This document shows positions 1 through 10,640 of a stretch of DNA of 64,000 bases, one piece after another. The translations under genes and the position numbers were made by a program. The stretch's first letter is position 1; each line of letters begins with the position of its first letter. Source of the DNA: Tubulanus polymorphus (taxonomy: Eukaryota; Nemertea; Palaeonemertea; Tubulaniformes; Tubulanidae); contig NC_134030.1 in the NCBI RefSeq assembly GCF_964204645.1, positions 12,274,278 to 12,338,277 of the forward strand, written 5' to 3'. The notes beneath the pieces were generated by a model, which ran no database searches, was not told the origin of the DNA, and saw only the letters and a list, made by a program, of their open reading frames with translations.

Positions 1-1
1 T

Positions 2-772
2 ACAGCAACTCAACGTATTAAATCCAACCCTGCAGTTCAACCACTGTATAGCAAGAGTTATAATCCATTTATAGTAGACGCTTTATTGTCATTCGAAAGT
101 ACCGATGAACCAGTGAGTATTAAATTACTTCGCGATACGGGTGCCTCTCAAACTTCAATCTTGGAGAGTCTTTTACCGTTATCTGGTAGTACTTTTATCG
201 GTGAACATGTTCTCATTAGAGGAATAGGTTCAGAAATTATCAAAGTTCCACTCCACAGAGTTTATCTGGATTCTGATTTAGTTTGCGGTTCTGTAGTTGT
301 GGGCGTTCAGTCGTCACTACCTATTTTGGCTGTATCTATGCTCCTCGGTAATGACTTGGCTGGTGGTAGAGTACACGTTAACCCTTTAGTCACTACAGAT
401 CCTCTACTTAATGTGGATACTGAAAGTTTAGAGAAAACGTATCCTGGAATTTTCCCATCACGTGTAACTACTAGGGCTATGTCACGATGTGCTGATAAGA
501 TAATGGGATCTAAGCCCTGTTTAGAAAACAAAGAGTTTTCTAATGAAATGGTAGATTTAAGTGATTCGTTTCTTGGTCGAATTTTTGACGAAACGCCTAC
601 CGGTTTCATTTCATCTAATAAAGATGTATCATCAAGGTCAAACCTTATTGATTTGCAGAATGTTGAACCAGAGTTCAAGACATTTTTAAATTCTGCTTCC
701 GATTCAATTGAATCATTAACTGATGCTGCTTCTGGATATTATTTTCAGTCTGGAGTGTTGATGCGTAAATGA
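2..772 (+). pseudogene. Gmr1-like pol: aspartic protease region
   Basis: The frame is open from base 2, so the polyprotein begins upstream of the window. The retropepsin active-site motif DTGA lies near base 140 (LLRDTGASQTS), followed by a hydrophobic stretch ending LPILAVSMLLGNDLAGG, which resembles the second conserved protease block (ILG-D-type). The frame ends at a TGA (770-772), but the following integrase is in the same frame, so this stop is probably a point mutation of a Trp codon. The roughly 80 residues after the protease fold look like a linker towards integrase. Confidence 0.82.
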
Positions 773-1954
773 CGACCTCCAGATGTTCCTGCAAGTAATG
801 AATGGAAAGTTTTTCATCAGATGGTTGTTCCAACACCATATCGGAATAATATTTTAAGTTTAGCTTATGAAACTTGGCTTGCTGGTCATCTGGGAGTCAC
901 CACGACTTACAACAAAGTCTTAAATCACTTTTTCTGGCCTGGTTTAAAGCGTGATGTTCAAAATTTTTGTGCAACCTGTCAACCATGCCAGGAGTCTGGT
1001 AAGCCTAACCAGATAATACCCCCTGCACCTCTTATTCCGATTCCAGCGTTCGGGGAGCCGTTTGCAGAGGTTATTTGCAATTGTGTAGGTCCATTACGGA
1101 AAACTAAATCAGGGTTTTAGTATCTGTTGACAATAATGTGTAAAGCAACACGTTTCGCTGAAGCTATACCGTTTAGGAAAATTACTGCACCACTTATCTG
1201 CAAAGCATTGGTTAAATTTTTTACGCTGTTTGGGTAACCGACATCGGTGCAGTCTGATCAAGGTTCGAACTTCGTATCCAATAGGCCTATATTCCAACAG
1301 GTTATGTATCAGTTAGGAATTAAACAAAATATTTCTAGCGCTTACCACCCTGAATCTCAGGGAGCTCTTGAACGTTTCCATCAGACCCTCAAAGCAATGC
1401 TTCGAACATATAGTATACAACATGAGAAAGATTGGGATGAGGCAGTACCATTTTTACTTTTTGTTATAAGAGAAGCAGTTCAAGAATCCCTGGGATTTAG
1501 CCCTTTTGAGTTGGTATTTGGTCACCAGGTTAGACGTCCATTAAAACTAATTAAGGAAAGATGGCTTGATAAAACTGATGAAATTAATTTGTTAACGTAT
1601 ATTTCCAATTTCAAAGAACGGTTGTATTCTGCATGGGAATGTGCTCGTATGCACCTAAAGCAAGCACAGGGACGTATGAAAACCTGGTATGACAAAAAAG
1701 CTCCCAACAGAGAGTTCAAAAAAGATGATAAAGTTTTGGTGTTATTTCCACTGAAAGGTCATCCGTTTAAAGCTAAATTTCATGGTCCGTATGTAGTGCA
1801 AGAAAAGGTGAACGATGTGAATTATATCGTTTCAACGCCTGACCGTAGAAAAGCTACTCAATTATGCCATATTAATATGTTGAAACTTTACATAGATCGT
1901 CCACAGTCTGTCGGTATGATTTCAATTGCTGAAAATAATACTAATGAAATATGA
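773..1954 (+). pseudogene. Gmr1-like pol: integrase (zinc domain, DDE core, GPY domain)
   Basis: In the same frame as the protease. The zinc-binding domain is recognisable around 870-1000 (GHLGVTTTYNK ... FFWPGLKRDV ... CATCQPCQ), although the first His position reads Tyr. Of the catalytic triad, the second Asp (QSDQGSNF) and the Glu (HPESQGALERFHQ) are present. The first Asp position, just before VGPL, reads Asn. A GPY/F-type C-terminal block (FHGPYVV, then CHINMLKLY) follows near 1780-1890. Stops at 1118-1120 (TAG) and 1217-1219 (TAA) interrupt the core, and a TGA (1952-1954) separates it from RT. Integrase lies upstream of RT. Confidence 0.86.
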
Positions 1955-3018
1955 ATTTCAAGCTATATTGAAAATCCATTGCATCTAGAATCTGATTTCG
2001 ATAGTTCTAAATTAGTTACTATTGCACCTGGTTTCAATAACAGCAAGGTATTAAGCAATATAGATGAAAAAGTATGTCATTTAGGTTCAAAAGAAAAAGA
2101 TCAATTATTGCAACTTATTAACGACAATAAACATCTTTTTACAGATCAACCTGGTCTAACATCTTGGGCATCTCATGATGTCGATGTTGGGGATGCTACT
2201 CCTATCAAACAGCATCATTATAGAGTGAACCCACAAAAAGGTGAAATTATGAAACAGGAGGTTATTTCCATGATTAAAATGGCCGTAGCTGAGCCTAGTG
2301 AAAGTGAGTGGAGTTCTCCCTGCTTGCTAGTACCTAAACCTGGAGGTAAGTGGCGTTTTGTAACTGACTTTAGAAAAGTCAATGCTGTGACTAAGTCTGA
2401 TAGTTACCCAATGCCACGAGTCGACGATCTTATTGATCGCATTGGCCGAGCCAAATATGTCAGTAAATTCGACCTAACAAAAGGGTACTGGCAGGTACCT
2501 CTTTCTGAAAGAGCTAAAGAAATCAGCGCTTTTGTGACCCCGATGGAGTATTTCAATATCGCGTTATGCCTTTTGGCATGAAGAATTCTGCCGCCACCTT
2601 TCAGCGGTTAATGAACAAAGTAGTGCGCGGGCTAGTATGTGTTGTAGTATATTTGGATGATATCATTGTTTTTTCCGACACTTGGGAAGAACACCTACAA
2701 CAAATAAAAAATCTGTTTCATAATCTCACCGAAGCTAATCTAACTGTTAATTTAGAAAAAAGCGAATTTAGTAAGGCCACAGTTAAATATCTAGGCTATA
2801 TAGTGGGACAAGGTCAAGTACGCCCCATAGATGCAAAAGTAAAAGCTATAATTGAGTATTCACCACCTTCTAACAAGCGTGACATCATGCGTTTTTTAGG
2901 AATGGCGGGATACTATAGAAAGTTTTGTAAAAATTTCGCACAAGTCACTGTTCCTTTAACCGAGTTGCTGAAAAAGGATGCAAAATTTGAGTGGAGTGAA
3001 ACTTGTGAGAAATCTTAA
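1955..3018 (+). pseudogene. Gmr1-like pol: reverse transcriptase
   Basis: Canonical gypsy-type RT blocks are present in order: a lead-in near 2210 (HHYRVNP), SSPCLLVPKPGGKWRFVTDFR, YPMPRVDDLIDRIG, KFDLTKGYWQVPL, MPFGMKNSAATFQRLMN, and the catalytic VVVYLDDIIVFS near 2645-2680. YLGYIVGQGQVRP and FLGMAGYYRKFCKNF follow. A single-base frameshift lies between about 2545 and 2566, just before MPFGMKN, and a second near 3008-3015 at the RT-RNase H junction. Both metal-binding Asp residues of YLDD are intact despite the frame damage, which suggests a fairly recent copy. Confidence 0.9.
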
Positions 3019-3451
3019 ATCAGTAAAACATTTGTTGATGTCAACTCCTATTCTCGCAGCTCCAAATTTCGATAAACAATTCAAGCTTACTGTTGACGCC
3101 AGTGATTCGAGTGCTGGCGCAGTTTTAGCTCAAGATGATGATGACGGTTTGGAACATCCTTTGTGTTTCTTTTCAAAGAAGTTTGTAGCTGCGCAGAAAA
3201 ATTACTCGACAATTGAGAAAGAACGTCTGTCTATAATCTTAGCTTTGGAACATTTTGATATTTATACAAGTATGAAAATCTTTCCTGTAGTTATATTAAC
3301 AGATCACAATCCATTAACTTTCTTGTATAAGATGCAGAACAAGAATAAGCGTCTCATGGCTTGGAGTGTGATACTGCAGTCGTATGACTTAGACATAAGA
3401 CACATTACAGGACGCTGTAATGTGGTTTCAGATGCCCTTTCGCGCTCATAA
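2978..3451 (+). pseudogene. Gmr1-like pol: RNase H, last domain of the polyprotein
   Basis: Gypsy-type RNase H directly after RT. The four acidic catalytic positions are all visible: Asp in TVDASDSSAG, Glu in STIEKERLS, Asp in LTDHNPLTF, and the final Asp in VVSDALSRS. The reading frame ends with TAA immediately after DALSRS and no integrase follows. This confirms that integrase is encoded upstream and that the domain order is PR-INT-RT-RH. Confidence 0.88.
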
Positions 3452-3815
3452 CATTACGTAATAATTAACGTGTAATGTATTGTTGAAATATTACGAATCG
3501 TTATAATCTGAAGATTAAATATGTGTTTGTTGTAGAATTTTGTAGAATGTATGTACGTGTATTTTTTTCTAGAAATACATCTCTGAATCTTTTAAGGGTG
3601 AGGGTGTTACCCAGTTGTGTTACAGTTATTGTATAGTTATTGTATGTATAGTGTTTATATGGTATACTGACTTCAGTCTGTTCAGTGTGAATCATTCAGT
3701 GGTTATACTTGACTTACCCCTATAAACTGTACCTATATAAATATATGTTTACTGACCACAGTCAGTCCCAGCCACAGTACCTTAATAAATGTTCGACGTT
3801 GTAATATTATACGTC
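3452..3815 (+). repeat. Probable LTR of the Gmr1-like element
   Basis: Non-coding DNA directly after the pol stop. It carries a TATA-like run (ctatataaatatatg, 3733-3747), an initiator-like ctgaccacagtcagtcc, and an AATAAA polyadenylation signal at 3784-3789. A TGGTGTC-type sequence at 3816 resembles a primer-binding site, which normally follows a 5' LTR, so this may be an LTR shared with the start of a second, truncated copy. An inverted repeat (acattac ... gtaatgt, 3451-3479) sits at the pol-LTR junction. Exact ends were not determined because no second LTR copy is in the window. Confidence 0.5.
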
Positions 3816-4800
3816 TGGTGTCATCGTTAGTTTTATGGGTGTTGTTCGACCCTGGAGCTTGGATCCGAAAAGGAATTGGGTATTTCGGCCCTGGAGTTTC
3901 ATCCGTAACATAAGGAACAAGTAACCAACCTCATTGGGGTACTGTAATCGCCAGATTGACAAGCGTTTATGCTGCTCATGCCAGCTGACAATTGAAAGAC
4001 TATCGGCATCTTTATAATAACTGATTATCAAGACTTCCGTAGAAAAAGCCCCAGGCTTTGCTAGGATATCACTAATACGCGGAGGATTTATGGATCAGAC
4101 AATAGATCACCTATCACCAATATCAAGAGCATGGCCGTATAAACTAGATAATACGTCCACGATCAGAGCATTTCCAGGACAGACATCACAACCACTCAGA
4201 CTAGTTTGGAGCTGAAGCCAGAGGTTTTACTTAACAGCATATGTAAATAGTAATCTTTATTGGCCCTTACATTAATTAAGTACCATATTTAATATTAAAT
4301 TTTGAACAATGAACCTTTTAGAACAATGAACCTGAATTTGACTTTATTCCTAAGAATTATTGCTCAATGATATGCCAGAGGCGAAGCTCATTAAAAGGGG
4401 TTTGGGGTCCTCCCCAAGAAAAAGGTTAATAAATGACTATCCTTGTATCCAAAGGCATTCTGGACCTGTTAGATAAGGTACTTCTAGAAAATATGTTATT
4501 CACATTTTTATGGGCTTTCGCTTTAGCTTTATTGAATTTCATCAGAATCCGTTGCTTATTTATTAATTTAGTTATTTATTTGTTGTTGGAATTATATTTC
4601 GTTTCGGAAGAACACATGCCCTATACGTATATTCATGCTTTACATACGTGCGCGGTTGTACATATACTCGCTGCTCTGTGGTATATTGATCTGTGCACGC
4701 ATATGAAAAGCACACCCCGCACGTGAATCTTGGAAATTGTTCTATTGTTTTATGAAAATAAATTCTAACAAACTTCGTACAGAGTGTTATGAAATAAATG
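3816..4800. other. Non-coding, possible retrotransposon leader remnant then unique DNA
   Basis: The first about 100 bases contain a repeated block (ccctggagcttggatccg at about 3851, ccctggagtttcatccg at about 3890), as in an LTR-element leader. At about 4377-4426 there is a short stretch (gaagctcat ... ggtttggggtcctcccc) that resembles one at 55990-56040. No gene is supported. The short open frames here have no recognisable motif. Confidence 0.3.
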
Positions 4801-4816
4801 GAATTGTCACACCATG

Positions 4817-5294
4817 TATGGGCGGCCATCCCCACCAAACAGACGTTTAAGTTATCACATGAAGGATAAACCCATAACGTGAAGGATAAACTCATAACAT
4901 GAAGGATAATGTCATGACGTGAAGGACCAACTCTCGTCATCAAGGATAAACCTATTATGTCACCAGATGGCGTGCCAGTCGGTCGAAATAAATTTTGTTG
5001 TGCGGAGGCGTCATGACATGTGAACTTGAATGACTCCAGCATGAGCGTCACTGTAGTTTCTATTAGGTTCGAATCCCACAAAATATTGATCCTTATTTCA
5101 AATTGATGACCACATTGTCGCTGATTTATTCTATTAGCAGTCCCAAAAATTATTCGTGAGTTGATCCTTCACGTCATGACATTATCCTTCACGTTATGAG
5201 TTAATCCTTCACGTTACTACATTATACTTCACGTTATAGGTTTATCCTTCACGTGATGACTTAAGTGTCTGTTTGGCGGGGATGGCCGCCCATA
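4817..5294. mobile_element. MITE with long iterated terminal inverted repeats and 6 bp target duplication
   Basis: The left end reads TATGGGCGGCCATCCCCACC and the right end is its reverse complement with one change in the first 28 bases. The inverted repeat continues inward for over 100 bp as about 20 bp units of the type AAGGATAAACYCATAACGTG, four to five per arm. Element 4817-5294 (478 bp) is flanked on both sides by ACCATG (4811-4816 and 5295-5300). No coding capacity. The superfamily is unassigned: a 6 bp duplication is shorter than the typical hAT (8) or Mutator (9). Confidence 0.85.
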
Positions 5295-6780
5295 ACCATG
5301 AACGTGAAGTTGTCTATTTGAGTCAGTGGGGAAAACTACTACCATGTATATTCATGATGAATCATCACGCAGATGTGTGTGATGGAGAACGTATCAATAG
5401 ACAGATTTTCATGAAACTTCTTGATTGAATCGAGGGGGGACATGTAGGGCTTTTTTTGATTACTTGGAGCACGGATTCTCAGAAATTTGGCCAAAAACTT
5501 CATGCCAAAGATAGGTATGGGCTTCCATTCATAATTTTAAAAGACATTTTTTTCTTGATATTTTCCGTCCTTATTTTCGATCTAATTGTCAGTTTTCTCC
5601 CATCATTTGATATCAGCCCAATAGTTTTCACTATTTTTTATTTGTTGTGCTTAATAGAGTTCCAATGTTTAATTTTGATGCTGATTAAACATACACATGT
5701 AAATTTAGGAAAGTCCATATTAAGAATTTCGTTTCTTGTTCTGAATGTATTCTGGAATACAGTGGAATATAGCTTGGATCCGCCCCTACCCTCACACATT
5801 TTGACAGACACTCGCCATCCGGACAAAAAATAATTATCAAGACAGTTACAGTGAACAGAGCAACTGATTATAATTGTGCAAGCTAGGAAATAAGTCCAGA
5901 TATAAGGGTATAGATAGTATTACGTTCTATAGTGAGACATGAATCAGAGATCTCTATTAAGTCCAAAGTTAAGAGTATCACCGAGTTTCTATTCCATAAT
6001 TTCGCCTGAATGTTGATTTGAAGTGTTCATTTTATTTTACGCAGTCACTTTTTAGTTACTATTGTGTGGTTCCGATGATTGAAATGTTTGCCAATAGGTT
6101 TATCCATTTTCTTGTGTCCGATATCAATTTTGTGACAGTTCAAGCATTCAGGCAATGTTTATCCAGTTTTTCTGATGTACAGTTGATTTAACGCCGCCGA
6201 ATCACTGCCAATCTCACCTACCAGCTGGATTCTATGGAATACAGAACATTTGTATCTAAAATGTACAGGAATAGCCCCGAGATATGAGACTATTTTAGGA
6301 AGAATAAAGATAGATCGCAACAGAAACAGCTGTCCACTTTTCCAGTGTGGTGGAATAAGACAATTTACCATTAAGACGGCGTGCAGTAGCTATGTGTATT
6401 TATGAATCGAACAGCAATTAACATCATAGTATGTACCTTGAATGTTGCGTGTAACATGATTCCGACGTCTTTGTTTTCCTTATTAACCCCGATTTTTGTT
6501 ACAATATACATCGTTACATAGTATTTGATTGACTTGACCTAAACCCTGATTTACCACCACACTATTTACCGCCAAAATCTTGAATCCCCAAGGGTGGCAT
6601 TAAAACTGTAGATTGTTCTGGGGTAGATATCACATTAACAATCTTGGTGGTGTCACATGTGCAGGGTCCAGTGACTTTGAGTTGCTGGTTGTTGGTGCAG
6701 TGATGGATGGTGGGATTAATCGAAATTTTGAAGACAATTACAGTGAACCCCGCAGAAGTCGTAGCCACAGGACTTTTCTA
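5295..6780. other. No supported gene; AT-rich spacer
   Basis: Several frames of 60-125 codons are open, but none shows a recognisable domain, biased codon use or splice context. The frame at 5456-5833 is hydrophobic because of T-rich DNA and is probably fortuitous. A weak exon-like stretch near 6562-6770 on the minus strand is listed under findings. Confidence 0.4.
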
Positions 6781-7949
6781 GGACTTACGTGATGTACGAG
6801 TCACGTGTAAGTCGTATTTTTACGAGTTATCTATAAGTCGTGGTTTTATACGAATTCCGCGAATATCCTGTGAAAATTCGATATATACGACGCTCAGATT
6901 TCAGCATGGTCCATCATGTTCCCGGTCGTATCCTTACTCGGACAGTGCAGATCCTATATCGCTGAAATCTACCCTCAATCAATCAATTAAAGTTAAAGTT
7001 ACACTGTACGTAATTGTCTAAACACTTACACATGGACAATATTGTAGCGCATATTTATCTGCTGCCAGCATATCAGACTACGACTTACGCTAGGTATTTT
7101 GAATTGAATCAGAAGATTTGGCTTCTAAAATTGATACGACTTAGGTGAAAATACGACTTATGAAGTGCGAGTTATAAGCATAATTTTATAAGGTGTGAAG
7201 AAAAAATAAATTGCCCATGGGCAAAGTGTGGTTTACCTTGAAAGCTAGAGGTTGTTTGGAGTAAGGGCATTGCTTGAAAAATCTTTTTAATTCGTGACTT
7301 CAAAGTTCCACAAGTTTATATTGTACTTTATCTTTCTTAAAGAATTATTTTGTAGTCAAATAAGACCAAAGATATTAATTTGGTTACGGTCCACGTCCCA
7401 AGGTTTGTAGGGTACTGGAGGCCTCGTGTAAGTGAATGTTCGCTTACACTTCGATGTCAATCAAAACAATCACCGGGTTAAAATGAAACAATACCTATGG
7501 CGGATGTGTGAAATAATTACATCCTCACCAGCAATGAGATTTGAAATTCGCACGTATACGGCACCTAGTCCAATGAAACGTACGCCATTCTATGGCTTTC
7601 CCATAACTATTTTAGTAGCGCCGGAATTCCCCGTATATCCCAAAAACAGCCAATCCCATTCGCTCGTAGAGAGGACGCCCCCAATCGAGGTCATTGCAAT
7701 TTTATACGCGAGAGCTAAGAATTTTCCCGCCAAAAACAGTTTTTCGTAGAATTTTAACTCAGTTGACCATGTCATCGACAGAGGTTCGCCATGTCTTCAA
7801 TCGCATGGATTATACGTCGTTTAAGCCGAGAACCAATGCTCACATAAAAAAAACGTCAACCTCATATCGATGACAAAGGTAAACCGAAAATCTGGACCAA
7901 AATAATTATGATGTGATGATACGACTAATTCGATGACGAATTATGCGGG

Positions 7950-8480
7950 GTTGACTGTATCTTGACCTTCAATTTGTATTTGCATCTCCCCATGGCCCTT
8001 CCGCATAAGAAAATGGGGTCGATCAGACACAAGATGGCCATCTTTTTCGTGCCCAAAAAAGTCATTTTCGGTCTGATTTTGGAGATGTAACGGTTTGCAA
8101 TTTTTTATTGAAACTTATGAAGGGTTTACTTTAGGAGTTCGTTAACATATTGGATGGGTTTGCAATCAGTTAATTGTCACCCTTTCAGTGGCCATCTTAG
8201 TGTCATCAGTCTTTATTAGTAGATCAGACTTGAATGAGGCAAAGCCTGGAATGCCACCAGCCTTAAATTCACAGCCACATGTGAAGCTACAGGGTTTGTG
8301 GTAAATGCATTGGAAACATCATGGCCACAATTATTTCTATAAAAATATTACACATCATCCGTACCAAGTAAGTTTATAAAATTGATCAACAGTTGCAGCC
8401 TCTAGGCTTGTTTCCCTTGGCGGCCATTATTTGAATTGCATCAAATGAATTTTAGATAGGGTTCTGCCCCGAGTGATGCC
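7950..8480 (-). repeat. Pearl-like Helentron fragments, minus strand
   Basis: Read on the minus strand, 8060-7960 matches the body of the Helentron-like element found at 32590-32720 and 61320-61440: the block ending aaaagatggccatcttg, then a cgacccaatt-like stretch and gggccatgggg. Further right, 8405-8480 matches in reverse the second tandem family at 12840-12880 (agggttctgccc ... gtgatgccctactc). This is a composite of two diverged fragments. It lies downstream of the 3' end of HIBADH. Confidence 0.6.
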
Positions 8481-9576
8481 CTACTCATGTACCAAATTTA
8501 AAAAAAAACGGTGAACATTTGTGACCTTTAGACTGTGAAACCACAAAAACCAAATTAACATGGTAAGAATTGCATTTTATTACACGGTAAGAATTTGTAT
8601 ATTATTTGAGGTACACATCACTGCAAATAAAGGTACACGATCTAAATAAAATAATCACATAAATGAACCAACACCTGTTTTAATTTACTACATAATTCAT
8701 ATTTAAAAAGTATGTTCTCTCCCTGACCATGCTTATGGTAGCTTAAAGCATTAACACCCCTACATAAGGAAATTGTATGAAATAAGCTGATTGAAGAAAG
8801 CCTAGTCTGTCAATTCTTCATTCAAAGACGGTTATGAGCAATGCATTCTCCAAATCATTATATTATTAGACCAGAAAAAATGGAAATTGAAAAGGGGTAA
8901 ACATGTATACATTCATTTGTCAAAAAATATCTTTGTATCACGTTTTAAATGTCCGAATATCTCTTCAAAAAAATTATACAGGCTAATAACAAGACCTGCT
9001 GCGGCAACTATAAGAAGTTTAACAAAATGTTTTTCTATGTGCTTAAGTTTTCAATACGTTACCACTTTTTTGCAAAATGAGCAATAAAGTAGTTTTAATT
9101 GCACATAATGCATGCTAAAAGAACAATGTTGAAACATACGTGGCTAAGATGGGATATATTGAATTTTCCCTTGAATGCAAAGTATGCAGTACCCCAATGT
9201 GTTGTGCATCAACGATTTAACGTATCTCCAAGTCAGATCTAGTCTCTGGGTACTTTTTAGATGCACTAAGTACGATTCAGCTTAATAACCCCCGTTATAT
9301 AATAGTTTACAAATATCTCCGCAGATACATAGTAAAGATATAATATACATTATACATGTATGTGGATCAGAGATGTAAGTGGCCAAAGGAAAAAAAGGAA
9401 AATAGTTGATATCCAAAAAAATTGAGAAATTTTACAAATTTTAAGAGTTCTCAGATGCAATTTCGCAGCATTTTTTTTACCAGGAAAATGAAAAAAAAAA
9501 CGGAATTCCGTCATAAGACAGAAGTCTTAAATCTCTGGTGGATTTACTTAACACATTTAGTAGCAACACCATGGTA

Positions 9577-9739
9577 CAGTGGAACCTCCTTAATACGAAC
9601 CTTGTGGGCAAAAGCAAAATTGTCGTATTAAACCGGTTTTATATTATCCAAAGCTTCATTGATTGACTGGCACATGCTGGAAATATTTGTAATAAACCGG
9701 TTTCGTCTTTTACAGAATCGTATTTCCAAGGTTCAACTA
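9577..9739. mobile_element. Short pogo/Tigger-like MITE
   Basis: The left end is CAGTGGAACCTCCTTAATACG preceded by TA. The right end, in reverse complement, is TAGTTGAACCTTGGAAATACG followed by TA. CAGT-type termini at a TA target fit the pogo branch of Tc1/mariner. It is 163 bp with no coding sequence. Inside, aaaccggttttatatt and aaaccggtttcg form a repeated motif. Confidence 0.6.
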
Positions 9740-10475
9740 TAGCATGCAGTAGATATCGTAGGGGTAGGCAGGGTTACAATGATGAGCCTCATCTATACGA
9801 GAATGATAGTCTAAGGTATAAACCCAGGCTGGATTAATAAGAATTTGAGTTAACTAGCGTTGGCAAGTTGCATTTTTGGCCCAGGCCAAACTTGGCTGGA
9901 ACAACTCTTCACACATGTGCGAAAAATATTGGACCAGGCACGAGCCAAATTTGAGCACGAGACAAATGATTGTGTTTGAATTGCAACTGGTCCCAGAAAT
10001 GACCCACTTCGCTTTGTTTGAGCATTGGTTAGTATCAAGTGAATGGTCTCCGTGAGTCTCTTTAGGCACTGGCCAAATTTGGCTTGCCCCTGATGTGCTA
10101 ATTTGGCCCGGGCCAAACCGTCTCCGTGTGATCGTGGCTATAGATGCTGGTCTCAAAACTTCCTCGCTCATGTAGATGGGGCTATAGAATTCAACTCAAG
10201 AATGTAATAAATGAATGGCCACTATATAGGCATTCCTAGAATTTGCACACATTCAAGGCCACTAGGCCATAGTTCCAAATACGATATGATACACACACAA
10301 ATTTGCATAGACATTGTAGACTTTTCTGCCAGAGTCAAAACTTTTCCGTAAAATGATGAAAGTTTCATATTTGATCTTGCACAGTCATTCATATGCCACG
10401 TAAAACAATTCCTACATGTATAATACTGTGGATGGCATCTTGGACCACATAAAGTATCATTCGTCAGATCTATCT

Positions 10476-10640
10476 TTAGAATTTTCGGTCTTCCATTTCC
10501 TGTAGAAACTGGTAAGTCGAGGAGAAATCTTTTGGACCATATCCAGAGTTACACATTACACGATATAGCTGATGAGCAAGCGATCCAAGTGGGGTAGGAG
10601 CATGAACATGAGTAGCAGCATTCTGTGCAAGACCTAAATC
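10476..10640 (-). CDS. HIBADH: HIBADH terminal exon
   Basis: 165 nt including the TAA stop (10476-10478). Encodes DLGLAQNAATHVHAPTPLGS, then LAHQLYRVMC and KDFSSTYQFLQ, the usual HIBADH C-terminus. Acceptor tgttgtgttttag. The 3' UTR and polyadenylation site are not evident immediately downstream. Confidence 0.95.
   Translation of the reverse strand, partial: DLGLAQNAATHVHAPTPLGSLAHQLYRVMCNSGYGPKDFSSTYQFLQEMEDRKF

Larger units (their letters stand above)
1..3815 (+). mobile_element. Gmr1-like Ty3/gypsy LTR retrotransposon, 3' part (pol plus 3' LTR), decayed
   Basis: The element enters from the left edge already inside the polyprotein. Domains are read on the plus strand in the order aspartic protease, integrase, reverse transcriptase, RNase H, followed by an LTR-like segment. 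The RT and integrase sequences are gypsy-type (YLDD, GPY motif), but integrase precedes RT, which is the copia order. That combination is known from the Gmr1-like group of Ty3/gypsy elements. No gag and no 5' LTR lie in the window. Four in-frame stops and two single-base frameshifts show that the copy is dead. The LTR boundary at the 3' end is approximate. Confidence 0.88.

Noticed and set aside
4572-5081. 169-codon minus-strand frame
   Set aside because: It runs across unique DNA into the inverted-repeat MITE at 4817-5294 and has no domain signal.
5456-5833. Hydrophobic 125-codon frame as a membrane protein
   Set aside because: The hydrophobicity comes from T-rich DNA. There is no start context, no conservation signal and no splice sites.
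6780-7190. MITE suggested by repeated tacgactta/taagtcgta words
   Set aside because: The words occur in both orientations, but no clear termini or target duplication can be defined. Too degenerate to annotate.
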